Below are positions 1 through 8,645 of a stretch of 24,472 bases of DNA, piece after piece. The notes under the pieces were generated by a model, which had not been told where the DNA came from, did not search any database, and saw nothing but the letters and a program-made list of their open reading frames with translations. The position numbers and the translations under genes are program-made. This DNA comes from CAZEAN01 sp964510225 (lineage in GTDB: Bacteria; Planctomycetota; Planctomycetia; Isosphaerales; Isosphaeraceae): the NCBI GenBank assembly GCA_964510225.1, contig CAZEAN010000088.1, positions 1-24,472 on the forward strand. The letters are read 5' to 3'. Position 1 is the stretch's first letter; every line of letters starts with the position of its first letter.

Positions 1-500
1 TAATGCCAAAGGACGAAAAGGGGTTGATCCGCGTCTCGGAGCCCCAGCGCGGCCTTGAGCATCGACTCCGAGTCGAGGAGGGCTCGGTCCGTTGCGGTAC
101 GGTCCTCGGGTCCAGGGTCATCAAGGACTACGGGTGTTCCCTGGGCGCCGCAGATTACGACCCCGCCTTCGAGGATCGCATCACCATCGACCCCGCGCTG
201 CGACCATCGGAGCATTTTGCGGATCGTCTCCACATTGTTCCACCAGCCGTCATGATTCCCAGGCGCCAAGACTTTTGTCCCCGGAAGTCGTGCGAGCCAG
301 TTCAGATCGGGCTGCGCTTCCCGGTGGTTCCATGCCATCGAGATGTCACCCGGGATCAAGACTAAATCACGACGTCGGACCACCGCCCGCCACTGTTGCT
401 CGATCTGATCAAGATGCTCTGACCAACGCGCACCAAATCGATCACGACGACCTGGTTTGGCCAGCGAAAGATGAAGATCACTTATCCCCCAGATCGCCAT
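1..500 (-). CDS. Metallophosphoesterase (COG1768-like), 3' part missing
   Basis: This is the N-terminal 166 residues of a calcineurin-like phosphoesterase. The frame is open from an ATG at 500 to the left edge, so the C-terminus lies outside the window. Visible metal-ligand motifs are DLH (WGISDLHLS, residues 4-12), GDISMAW (about 57-63) and GNHDGWW (about 83-89). This order is that of the metallophosphatase fold, and the surrounding wording (LIPGDIS, APGNHD, WW) resembles the COG1768 'predicted phosphohydrolase' group. The start follows GGAG with 8 bases of spacing. No signal peptide is present, so it is probably cytoplasmic. The substrate is unknown. It is divergent from the glutaminyl cyclase-like gene, with about 200 bases between them. 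The family call is firm; the subgroup is from memory of its motifs. Confidence 0.85.
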   Translation of the reverse strand, partial: MAIWGISDLHLSLAKPGRRDRFGARWSEHLDQIEQQWRAVVRRRDLVLIPGDISMAWNHREAQPDLNWLARLPGTKVLAPGNHDGWWNNVETIRKMLRWSQRGVDGDAILEGGVVICGAQGTPVVLDDPGPEDRTATDRALLDSESMLKAALGLRDADQPLFVLWH

Positions 501-572
501 CAAAAGTTCTCCAGAGGAGGTCGATCGAACGACACACCCCATGACTTATCAAACAAGATCGAGAAACGTCGC

Positions 573-602
573 TTGACAATTTGGCCCAAATTCCGATGTC
601 AT
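573..602 (+). promoter_or_regulatory. Possible sigma-70 promoter for the cyclotransferase gene
   Basis: A perfect TTGACA at 573-578 is followed after 18 bases by TGTCAT at 597-602, which matches four of six positions of TATAAT. It lies about 105 bases upstream of the proposed start at 707, in the divergent intergenic region. The -35 match is good and the -10 is mediocre; this is a sequence-only guess. Confidence 0.35.
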
Positions 603-706
603 CAAATGCAAGAGACGGCGGAACACTCGGTTGTATCCTGCCATTGGGAAGGATCTCGAACAACCGACGCCAACAACCGCAGTCGCGATCTTGTCCGGAG
701 GGGATG

Positions 707-1672
707 ATGATGACCGGAGTACTTCAGCCGGACTCACTGAATCAGATGGCATCCCATCATCCACCGCGAAACGTTGCGCTCAAGGGAACAGCCGTACCCG
801 TCCGAATCGATACCGTTCGACGTTGGGGATGGCAGTTGGGGTTGGGGACAATCCTCGTCTTGGTTGGAGTAGGAACAGCCGCAGGTTGGTGGATGATCCG
901 ATCAGCCAAAACACCGAGACCACTTTCGGGAGCGGCGTCTATTGTCGCACAGCGGCAGCAGGTCTCCCGGATTCCTATCTATGATATCGAGGTTGTGCAA
1001 CGCTATCCTCATGATACAGATGCCTACACCCAAGGACTCGAATTTGCTGACGGAATCCTCTACGAGGGTACGGGACAAGAAGGCCACTCTCGACTCCGAA
1101 AAGTGACCCTCGAAACTGGTAATGTGATTGAAGAAGTAAAGCTCCCTGATCAGGTGTTCGGCGAAGGAATTACACTCTGGAAGGATCAGATCTATCAGGT
1201 CACCTGGAAACACCAAATCGGCTTCATCTATGACAAAGAGAGCCTCCAGGAACAAAAGCGCTTTACGTATGAGGGGGAAGGTTGGGGGCTGACGCACGAC
1301 GAGAAGCACCTGATTCTAAGTGACGGTACACCGACGATCCGTTACCTCGATCCAGAGACACTCCAGGTGGTTCGGTCGCTCCGCGTCTTGGCTGATGGCG
1401 CTCCTCTTTATGATATTAATGAACTTGAATATATCAATGATAATATTTTTGCAAACGTTTGGAATACGAGTTACATCGCGGTGATCTCCCCTTCGACAGG
1501 GCGAGTGATCGCTTGGATCGACCTCAGCCAACTCCGTCCTCGCCAACGCTTTGGGAACAACGCGGTCCTTAACGGGATCGCATTTGACCCCGAAAAGAAC
1601 CGATTGTTTGTAACAGGTAAAAACTGGTCTGATCTTTTCCAGATCAAATTAAAGCCACGGCAAGTCAAATGA
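707..1672 (+). CDS. Glutaminyl-peptide cyclotransferase-like, membrane-anchored
   Basis: This protein is predicted to cyclise N-terminal glutamine to pyroglutamate, as in the bacterial and plant-type glutaminyl cyclases with a five-bladed propeller (Pfam Glu_cyclase_2). Family signatures visible are RYPHDTDAYTQGLEF, LYEGTGQEGHSRL, VFGEGITLW, GEGWGLTHD, LILSDGTPTIRYLD, DINELEYI, IFANVWNT and the C-terminal VLNGIAFDPEKNRLFVTGKNW. A hydrophobic segment near the N-terminus (GLGTILVLVGVGTAAGWW) implies a signal anchor, with the propeller outside the cytoplasm. Three ATGs occur at 704, 707 and 710, just after GGAGG at 697-701; 707 or 710 give the best spacing. A longer open frame back to 581 has no ribosome binding site and overlaps the promoter. 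It converges with the M61 gene, 33 bases away. Confidence 0.9.
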   Translation: MMTGVLQPDSLNQMASHHPPRNVALKGTAVPVRIDTVRRWGWQLGLGTILVLVGVGTAAGWWMIRSAKTPRPLSGAASIVAQRQQVSRIPIYDIEVVQRYPHDTDAYTQGLEFADGILYEGTGQEGHSRLRKVTLETGNVIEEVKLPDQVFGEGITLWKDQIYQVTWKHQIGFIYDKESLQEQKRFTYEGEGWGLTHDEKHLILSDGTPTIRYLDPETLQVVRSLRVLADGAPLYDINELEYINDNIFANVWNTSYIAVISPSTGRVIAWIDLSQLRPRQRFGNNAVLNGIAFDPEKNRLFVTGKNWSDLFQIKLKPRQVK

Positions 1673-1705
1673 AGTGATGCTGGTCCGATTAGGTTTGACG
1701 AGCAC

Positions 1706-3604
1706 TTATATTGGATCATCAGTGGATGTTTCGGCATCACCAACAGCTTCAGGACTGGTCGACTTCTCTAAATCCTCCGAGAGCCAAGCCGCTCGATGGG
1801 CTTTTTGTTCGTCGGTCGCGTTGGGATCACGCTCGAGTCGTTTAGAGTCGCTGGGTTTCCGGCCAAAGGTGAGGTTGAGCCGCAGTAGTTGTCCCCGACG
1901 CGCAATCAAGACATCAACTGTTTCGTTAGGTCGGTACCGATCAGCTACGGATGACCAATCACTACTGTCGATCCGTAATTCACCGATCCCAAGAATCTCG
2001 TCACCAGTATCGAATCCAGCGTCAGCCCCTGGTGAAACGCGAGGTACTGTGGTGACCACAGCGGATCGTCCGTCAGTTCGAGTTCCCAGACCGTGCCAGG
2101 CTTGATCAGAAAGAGCCTCATTATTGGGGCGGAATCGAAGACCAAGCCATTCCAACGCATGACTATAATTCAGTTCCGATGCCGAATCGACAGCGTAGGT
2201 GAAGAAGGATGAAAGGTCCACTCCAGCGACCTCATTGGCCAAATCACGGAACTCCTCCGGAGTGTAACCCGTTTCGTCGGAGTACCGTTCAAACGCTAAT
2301 CGGATCAGGTCGTCGAGGGACTTTACACCATCCGTTGCACGACGGATCTCTGCATCGAGCAAGAAACCAACAACCGCACCCTTCGTGTAGTAACTAATCG
2401 TCGCTTCACGTGAGTTCGGACCCGGACGATAGAACTTAATCCAGGCATCAAAAGAAGCCTCCGAGAGCGATTGAACTAGTCGTCCTGGTGTTGCTTCAAT
2501 TCGTTCAATCATGGGAGCCAAGCCAAACCGTCCGGGACCGCTCAGAAACTCGTCTGGAGTGCAGAGTCCTGCTCGACGTAAGAGGACTGCCGAGTAGTAA
2601 GATGTGATACCTTCTGCAACCCAGAGGCTCCTAGTATACACTTCATGCTCATAATCGAACGGACCGAGTGGAGCCGGACGCAGCCGCTTCACATTCCACG
2701 CATGAAAATGCTCATGAGCGGCGAGATCGAGCCAATTCAGATAGGAAGAAGCCGATTGAGTTGCCCAGCGATCCGACATCAATACGGTGGACTCTTTGTG
2801 TTCGATACCGCCACCACCACCAGTGAGGAGATTGAAGAAGATGTACTGTTCGTAAGGCAGACCTCCCCAGAGTTCTGAGGCTGCCGATACAATCTTTCCA
2901 AGATCACGGACTGACTTCACACCATCCCAGACACCACCTTCCTCCACGTTAACAAGGCGATGCGGTACACCATCGACTTCGAACTCATAAACTGCTGGAT
3001 CACCCGCCAGGATAGGTGAATCCACGAGCTGATCGTAGTTGTCGGCACGGTAGTGATGAGAGGAATCTGGGAGTGGCTCAAGCGTGGTTACTGACGTAGG
3101 CCAACCAGGGGGAAGTTCGAGGGCGACTTCATACGAGTAGTTTTCATGGCCGTCAGCAATTGTGAGAAAGGTCGACGCGCCATTAATCAAGGCGAAGGAA
3201 CGATCAACCCAATTCGTCCGTACACTCGGCTCTCTCGCAAACAGTGTATAGTGAACAAGAATCCGATCAGTACCATCCGCCTCCACGATCCAACGATTCT
3301 TGGCAGTCTTTTCGATCTTGCGTTCAATCCCTTCAACGTCAAACGCAGAGAGAGATTCAATCCTCCCTGCAAACTCACGGACGAGATAGGATCCAGGAGT
3401 CCAAACAGGCATCATTAAGGTAACTGCATCAGTATCATCAACCGGGACTTCTAGCTCCACATCGATTTGGTGTGTTGACGGCTTGGGGAACCTGAAGTGG
3501 TAACGCAGCGGTTCAGGCTCTACGCTTTCTTGGGCAATTGCCATGCAGTTGCACTGACTGATCCCTAGCAACACAAGTAAGTGCAAGAAATGACGTCGAG
3601 GCAT
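1706..3604 (-). CDS. M61 family metallopeptidase (glycyl aminopeptidase-like) with PDZ domain
   Basis: A 632-residue secreted zinc peptidase of the M61 family. An N-terminal signal peptide (basic MPRRH, hydrophobic LHLLVLLGI, then AIAQ) is followed by a beta-rich N-terminal domain. The catalytic domain has GGGGGIEHKES near residue 265 and the zinc motif HEHFHAWNVKRLRP near residue 297. A glutamate further on, in WVAEGITSYYSAVL, is the likely third ligand. A PDZ-like C-terminal domain carries GLGTRTDGRSAVVTTV and PGADAGFDTGDEILGIG. Length and domain order agree with the family. The end is an acidic, probably disordered tail. It lies 67 bases downstream of the alpha/beta-hydrolase gene on the same strand, so the two may be co-transcribed. 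M61 enzymes trim N-terminal Gly/Ala; the substrate here is not known. Confidence 0.92.
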   Translation of the reverse strand: MPRRHFLHLLVLLGISQCNCMAIAQESVEPEPLRYHFRFPKPSTHQIDVELEVPVDDTDAVTLMMPVWTPGSYLVREFAGRIESLSAFDVEGIERKIEKTAKNRWIVEADGTDRILVHYTLFAREPSVRTNWVDRSFALINGASTFLTIADGHENYSYEVALELPPGWPTSVTTLEPLPDSSHHYRADNYDQLVDSPILAGDPAVYEFEVDGVPHRLVNVEEGGVWDGVKSVRDLGKIVSAASELWGGLPYEQYIFFNLLTGGGGGIEHKESTVLMSDRWATQSASSYLNWLDLAAHEHFHAWNVKRLRPAPLGPFDYEHEVYTRSLWVAEGITSYYSAVLLRRAGLCTPDEFLSGPGRFGLAPMIERIEATPGRLVQSLSEASFDAWIKFYRPGPNSREATISYYTKGAVVGFLLDAEIRRATDGVKSLDDLIRLAFERYSDETGYTPEEFRDLANEVAGVDLSSFFTYAVDSASELNYSHALEWLGLRFRPNNEALSDQAWHGLGTRTDGRSAVVTTVPRVSPGADAGFDTGDEILGIGELRIDSSDWSSVADRYRPNETVDVLIARRGQLLRLNLTFGRKPSDSKRLERDPNATDEQKAHRAAWLSEDLEKSTSPEAVGDAETSTDDPI

Positions 3605-3671
3605 GTACAGGAGACTCCGGTTCGGTTGCGAGGTGAAGATGTAAAGCGAAGGTGTAGATCACTATTCTTGA

Positions 3672-5915
3672 CTACAGAGTCAAGAGCCATCGCACAATTT
3701 CGTTGGCTTCTTCTGTGGAGGCGACAGTGGAACATGTGGGTTCGTGTGCGTCGACGGAACGGTAGCAATCAGAGACTATGGAGGGGGAGCGTTCGCCTTC
3801 ACCAGTGAGCCAGAGTGGAATTGGAGCACAGAGGGAAAGGAGGGCTGGAAGATCTCCGTACTTCAGAGCCCCAGGCCAGAGATCAAGGTCGCGGATATCT
3901 GTAATTGTTTTGAATCGGAACCCATCGGTACTTAAGGCGATCGCACCGAGTTCCTGCCGAATAATTGCACCAGCAGCAGCTCCCCAACGACCAGCTCCAC
4001 TCGTGGCGACAAGGTCAACTCGGCTTGGCTTTTCCAACTCGTAATTCTTGACGAATGTAAATAAAGTGAGGATATCGTGAACTCGGCTTGCGAAGATCGG
4101 GTGATTGTAACCAGTTGTGTAGCCGAGAAACTCCCGGGGATTCTCGACTTTGGGTGATATCGTCAGTGGTCCATCTGATGTGGTTGCTTCACCTTGGCCC
4201 AGGAGATCAAAGGTCGCAACACAGACTCCTTGTTGTAGGAGTCGTTGCACGGGTCTGAGTGGTGATCCATCCGCTTCAAAGAGTTCCGACTTCCCAGTTC
4301 CAGTAACCCAGAGGACGACGTGACCATTCCAATCAGCGGGGTACAGGAATATCGTCGGTACTGCCTCAGCTTCCGGTGTGTAGCGAATCAACGCAGCTGT
4401 CTCGTTGTAGCCGTCTTGATCGATTTCATTGGTTTTCTCATAGACGAGATCGCTGGGATTTGGGAAGCGACGACCGACCATCGTCTTGATCGCTCCTCGG
4501 ACGGTTTCCTCGTATACTTTCAGCGAGGCTCTATCGGTGGGGCGGAGTGTAGCCAACTGTTCATTGGAGGCTGCATCGAGTGCCTTGAGGAGTGAAACTT
4601 CTGCTGCTTCATTTGAGGGAGGTTTGGGATACTCTTCGTTCCAAACTGACATCTCGGTGATTGAAAGAGGACGATAGTCTTGTTCTCGAATCGGACTCTC
4701 AACACCCAGTTGAAGATGGGTGTTCATGAACTCGTACATGTAAGAACGACTGGGGTAATTAAAATTGTGGCCAAAGTTGAAATACTGCCCACGAACGTTC
4801 TCCGGATGTCCAAGTAGATTGTACAGTTTTTTCAGTTCAGGAAGTCCCTTAGTTTCGATTTCGACAGTCCAATCATTAGCACCCGTGAGTCCAAGTGGCC
4901 GAGGTGCCGTGAGTCCTGCAAATTCCACGTTTCCTGTCCCGATCCGAAGATATGAGGCGTTCTCGCATGTACAGCCTCCTTGCATGGCGGTCGATACCAT
5001 TACGGCAGGAAAGGCGGCCGCTACCCGCTCATCGACGGCTGAGAGTAGGAAGGTCTGTGTACCACCACCACTCTGACCGGTGACGGCGATGCGGTTTGCA
5101 TCTACGTCAGGCTGGGACTCAATGAAGTCTAGTGCCCGGATCGAATTGTAGAGCTGTAAGCCAAGGATGTTCTGGAGCCGGAGTTCCGCTTGGGCACTAA
5201 AGATCCCCCAACGGTCGGGATCCTGCAGGTCCGGACGTTGGCGTTCGAAGCGATGAGCGAGTTGGTAAGAAATCGGAACACTATCGGCATAGCCAAGCAT
5301 GTCGTAGTGAAAGACGATGCAGCCCATCCGTACGAGCTGGACACATCGAGATTGGATTGGGTGTCGGCCCCCGTTTTCAAAGCGTTCAGCGCCGCTCTCC
5401 AATTCGTCGAGGAGACGATCATCGTCATAGGCGTGGAAGCGTCCATCGGTCCAATGACCATGGGGTGACAGTACACCTGGTCTGAGCGACCCGAGCGAGC
5501 CTTTTGGTTTGTAGAGATTTCCAGTGACATAGAGACCAGGAAAACTCTCGAAAAAGACCTTGAATACAGTGTACTCTTCACGATCAACAGCACCGTGGAT
5601 GACAGGTTTCAGCTCTACCTTCGGGGGCATCGGCCAGAGTCCGGCTGCGACCAGAATTCGCCGCCGTACCTCCTGTGCACGTTCTTCCCATTCCTCCACT
5701 GATGAAGGAGGGTGGAATGGGAAGTAATCATTGAGATTGGTCAATCCCAAGAGCCGAGCGTCTGGACTCGATTCCCCGGGTCCCAGAACTTGGGGTGGAG
5801 TGGATTGCTGGGCTTGTATAGTAGCAACTCGCCCCATCAGCCCAGTTGAGAGCACAGAAGCTGAGAAGGTCCGTAAGGCATCACGACGATTCAACGGTTG
5901 ATCGTATTTGGCCAT
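3672..5915 (-). CDS. Tat-exported double alpha/beta-hydrolase (acetyl xylan esterase-like, Abhydrolase_7 type)
   Basis: A 747-residue protein with a twin-arginine signal (NRRDALRTFSASVL) and AQA-like cleavage region, so it is exported folded. The first half is a typical alpha/beta-hydrolase: SPHGHW oxyanion region, NRIAVTGQSGGGTQTF nucleophile elbow near residue 280, then QGGCTCENA, a signature of the planctomycete esterases annotated as acetyl xylan esterase or Abhydrolase_7. The second half is also hydrolase-like, with FDLLGQGEATT and an elbow VATSGAGRWGAAAG near residue 640. That elbow still fits small-x-Ser-x-small-small. The substrate, possibly an acylated polysaccharide, is inference. 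The start at 5915 is set by the Tat signal; no strong Shine-Dalgarno is seen. The M61 gene follows downstream. Confidence 0.85.
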   Translation of the reverse strand: MAKYDQPLNRRDALRTFSASVLSTGLMGRVATIQAQQSTPPQVLGPGESSPDARLLGLTNLNDYFPFHPPSSVEEWEERAQEVRRRILVAAGLWPMPPKVELKPVIHGAVDREEYTVFKVFFESFPGLYVTGNLYKPKGSLGSLRPGVLSPHGHWTDGRFHAYDDDRLLDELESGAERFENGGRHPIQSRCVQLVRMGCIVFHYDMLGYADSVPISYQLAHRFERQRPDLQDPDRWGIFSAQAELRLQNILGLQLYNSIRALDFIESQPDVDANRIAVTGQSGGGTQTFLLSAVDERVAAAFPAVMVSTAMQGGCTCENASYLRIGTGNVEFAGLTAPRPLGLTGANDWTVEIETKGLPELKKLYNLLGHPENVRGQYFNFGHNFNYPSRSYMYEFMNTHLQLGVESPIREQDYRPLSITEMSVWNEEYPKPPSNEAAEVSLLKALDAASNEQLATLRPTDRASLKVYEETVRGAIKTMVGRRFPNPSDLVYEKTNEIDQDGYNETAALIRYTPEAEAVPTIFLYPADWNGHVVLWVTGTGKSELFEADGSPLRPVQRLLQQGVCVATFDLLGQGEATTSDGPLTISPKVENPREFLGYTTGYNHPIFASRVHDILTLFTFVKNYELEKPSRVDLVATSGAGRWGAAAGAIIRQELGAIALSTDGFRFKTITDIRDLDLWPGALKYGDLPALLSLCAPIPLWLTGEGERSPSIVSDCYRSVDAHEPTCSTVASTEEANEIVRWLLTL

Positions 5916-6988
5916 CGGAATTTACTCGTGTAACTCGTTGCGTGTGGTGATCGGTTCGATTCTGCGCTCGAAGAAGGTTAGACCATCTTCGCCATACCTC
6001 CTTCTTAACCACCTTGCGGCCTGGAAGCTACAATCTAGATTCGATCACCAGAGGCTCAATTTCGAAGGGTAGTAGGCCTTTAGCCGTTTGCAGTTTTGGT
6101 CTGCTAGGGAGGGAACTGACCTGAGCGAATAGGGCTGCGTACAGTGTCGAGCACCACGGAGTTTGGATGCTTGCCTTGTTACTTCAAGATGCAAAAAATA
6201 CTTATATGTTCACTCTGAGTCGCGCCGACCGATTCACTCGCGTTGGCTACATCGTCTTCCGCACGAGCATCGCTGGACGAATCTCCGGTTCCGCCTGATT
6301 TTTGTCCGGAGGTACTTCGACACCGCTCGAAAACGTCAATAGAGCCGACTTGTGACGTCGTCATCGTTTCACGTGGCGACGTGCGTGACGTTTCTCCCAG
6401 GGATGAACCAACAGGGTCCTCAGCCGGTGTTGCAGGCGGCCTCGTCCTGAGGTGAAGCGTTCTACGCGAAGATCGTGACCTTATTTGTTGCGTCGAAGCG
6501 AGTCCCGGACCAGCTGTTTCAAGCTTTCGGAAATCGTCGGCCAATCGCCGCTAGGGATATTGCAGTGCTGGGTCCGCTTCAACTGGCGCAACAGATAGGC
6601 GTTCACGCCTTGGAGGCACCAGCCGGAGCCGGTTCATCGTTTTTCGTTCCGACCCAAGGGCCGTTCTGTGAGCTTCGGGCGAAAGTCGGAATGCGGGGCT
6701 TCCAAGACTCCCACCTACAACGCCGGCAGCGGATACGAACGTTCGAGAATGGAGTAAATCCAGCAATCGAGATGATTTCAGGGAATCCTCAGAGTCAATG
6801 AGCTAGAAATGATTGGGATGATGTCCGATGCGTTTCGAGGCAACTTTCGTTAAAGTAAGTTGATTCGGTTCCGTCGGCGCCCTGGATCCTCAATGCAGAG
6901 TGAGTGAGGTTGGAGTAAGCCAGCGCGGCTCTGAGAGTCCAACAAGGTAGACCCAGTTGCCGTCGAACCAAGGCGGAGTGGAGACCCA
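5916..6988. other. 1.07-kb region with no supportable gene
   Basis: Several open frames of 60-120 codons exist on both strands, but none has a recognisable domain together with a good ribosome binding site. One minus-strand frame ending in TAA at about 6478-6480 reads protein-like at its C-terminus (SESLKQLVRDSLRRNK) and runs back through GSGWCLQGVNAYLLRQLKR before a stop near 6625. It could be the tail of a decayed gene, but I could not name it. The stretch also holds the promoters of the esterase (leftwards) and the sigma-like gene (rightwards), which I could not pinpoint. Confidence 0.5.
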
Positions 6989-7705
6989 ATGGCAATTGAA
7001 CCCCCAGAGCCCACCATCGAGGCTCTTGATTCGAAGACCGACCGATCATCCCCAGCTTCTTCATGCGACCGTCGTCCGCTCCGAGGACGTCGCGTTGGAA
7101 CAGCCGTCACCGCGTTAGTCGTAGGATTTGCAGCGCTTACGGGCTCGGCGGCTGAATCGGATCTCGTCCACGATATTCAGCGTTATTGTGTTGCCTGCTG
7201 GCGGAATGCCCACCTCGATCCGAGCCTCTGGGAAGACTGCACGCAAGAAGTCTGTTATCGCCTGATTGCAAAAGCTCGCGCCGGTGAGCTGGATCTAAAC
7301 TTGGTCTTGAATGAAGACACTCCCGAGCGTCGCGAACTGGTCCGGGCAATCGACATGGTCCGGAAGCGAGTCCAACGCTCCAAGAAGCATCAGCCGATTG
7401 ACGCCATCGAGGGCGGGGTTGCGACCGAAAACAATAACCGCGATCGCGATCGACTTGAGCTGGGCGAGATTCTTGAGGCCGCACGAAACGCTGTTCTAAC
7501 GCCTCGACAAGACCAGATCGTCGAGCTTTGGACAAACGGTTGGACCGTCCCCGAAATCGCCGAGAAGCTTGGCGTGAGCCCAGCCCGTGTCAGTGATGAA
7601 AAGTACAAGGCTCTCCGGAAGTTAGAAGGCCATCTCGCCGATCGTCGTGAGGAACTCGACTTGAGACCCCAAGCTGTTCCGCAAGACTTACGTCGAGTCG
7701 GTTGA
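6989..7705 (+). CDS. Sigma-70 family-like protein with hydrophobic N-terminal segment
   Basis: A 238-residue protein resembling ECF-type sigma factors. A region-2-like helix (DIQRYCVACWRN then WEDCTQEVCYRLIAKA, about residues 60-95) is followed by a charged linker. A clear region 4 helix-turn-helix follows, LTPRQDQIVELWTNGWTVPEIAEKLGVSPARVSDEKYKALRKL, in about residues 165-210. The start ATG at 6989 is forced: no other ATG, GTG or TTG occurs in frame before region 2, and GGAG lies a few bases upstream. Residues 36-55 (after RGRR) are strongly hydrophobic and low in charge, which is unusual for a sigma factor and might be a membrane segment. No anti-sigma gene is adjacent. It converges with the methyltransferase gene, 15 bases away. 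The region 4 call is firm; the role as an active sigma factor is likely but not proven. Confidence 0.75.
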   Translation: MAIEPPEPTIEALDSKTDRSSPASSCDRRPLRGRRVGTAVTALVVGFAALTGSAAESDLVHDIQRYCVACWRNAHLDPSLWEDCTQEVCYRLIAKARAGELDLNLVLNEDTPERRELVRAIDMVRKRVQRSKKHQPIDAIEGGVATENNNRDRDRLELGEILEAARNAVLTPRQDQIVELWTNGWTVPEIAEKLGVSPARVSDEKYKALRKLEGHLADRREELDLRPQAVPQDLRRVG

Positions 7706-7720
7706 TTCCGCGACTGAAGC

Positions 7721-8566
7721 TCAACGTGGTTTGTGCGCGACGATCCAGAGGTTGCTAGCAAGTCGATTGACCGGCCAAATCTGTTCCAGCAACGCATTCA
7801 ACCAACGTAAGGGCCGATCAAGCGTCGCAAAGAGACGTTTGGCAAATCGGGGAAAGCCATAGAGCATCGTCGGGAGTAGGAAGCTATATCCCGCTCCCCC
7901 GATGATAAATCCGCGTGCTTTGAGCGTAGATATCATCTTGCCGATTTCGTAGAGACGGTCATGTGCGTTATGGCCAAGCCAGCGCTGAATCGCCTCGGTA
8001 TAGCTCCAACGATTTGGAAGGCAAGTGATGACAAGAGTGCCACCCGGCTTCAAGACGCGAACAATCTCATATAATGAACTCTTGTCATCATCAACATGCT
8101 CAAGAACTCCGTTAGAGACGATGACGTCGAAATATTGATTAGGGTAAGGGAGAAAGACTGGGTGAGTAAGTTGCTTGTATTCGAAGCCAGCGGCTTCATG
8201 GAAGACGTGATAAGCACCGGGGGTGTAGAGGTCGCATCCATGGAGATCCAATTGATCACCAAACCGGCTCCGAAAGACACACGAGTCGAGTGCATGCTGG
8301 CAACCCCACTCCAAAACACTTCCGTGTAGATGCTCGCTGATCTGGTCTAAGACTCTGAGCCGACGGCGGAGCGTCAGATCCATCGCGAAGTGGGCGGCCA
8401 CGTAGCTTAAGTCCGTTCCAAGGACACCAGAGACAGAATCCTCAGCTTGTTGGCGTGCCCAGAGTTGCCGCAGGGTACGGATCTCCTGATCGTGATCCCA
8501 GCGACGCTGCATCCGGGGACATTTTCCCGGGCTTTCGATAGTTTGGTCGACCACAGTATCGATCAC
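7721..8566 (-). CDS. Class I SAM-dependent methyltransferase
   Basis: A soluble methyltransferase of the Methyltransf_11 kind, 281 residues from the chosen start. Motif I is VLEWGCQHA, a variant of the usual glycine-rich SAM loop. The acidic end of strand 2 is LHGCDLYT, followed by FDVIVSNGVLEHVDDD (motif II region) and RVLKPGGTLVITCLPNRWSYTE. The C-terminal part, with several aromatic and basic residues, is probably the acceptor-binding side; the acceptor is unknown. I chose GTG at 8566 because GGGAGAGG lies about 6 bases upstream of it; a TTG at 8584 and an ATG at 8512 are alternatives. It lies about 80 bases downstream of pheA on the same strand and may be co-transcribed, but nothing links its chemistry to phenylalanine synthesis. 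Confidence 0.88.
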   Translation of the reverse strand: MIDTVVDQTIESPGKCPRMQRRWDHDQEIRTLRQLWARQQAEDSVSGVLGTDLSYVAAHFAMDLTLRRRLRVLDQISEHLHGSVLEWGCQHALDSCVFRSRFGDQLDLHGCDLYTPGAYHVFHEAAGFEYKQLTHPVFLPYPNQYFDVIVSNGVLEHVDDDKSSLYEIVRVLKPGGTLVITCLPNRWSYTEAIQRWLGHNAHDRLYEIGKMISTLKARGFIIGGAGYSFLLPTMLYGFPRFAKRLFATLDRPLRWLNALLEQIWPVNRLASNLWIVAHKPR

Positions 8567-8645
8567 GAGACGCCTCTCCCTCAAACCGAGATCGACATCG
8601 GAACCTCAACGTCCGGAAACCTCAGCGGCCACCATGGGACATGGC

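Noticed and set aside
581..706. N-terminal extension of the cyclotransferase frame to 581
   Set aside because: No ribosome binding site, overlaps the best promoter, and GGAGG sits just before the ATG cluster at 704-710.
5953..5962. GGTTCGATTC, similar to a tRNA T-loop
   Set aside because: The flanking bases do not form a T-stem, and no acceptor, D or anticodon arms can be drawn around it.
6179..6544. Minus-strand frame of 121 codons
   Set aside because: TTG start without ribosome binding site, low-complexity Ser/Thr/Arg composition, no domain recognised.
6475..6801. Plus-strand frame of 108 codons
   Set aside because: GTG start without a good ribosome binding site and no recognised domain; the opposite strand reads at least as protein-like.
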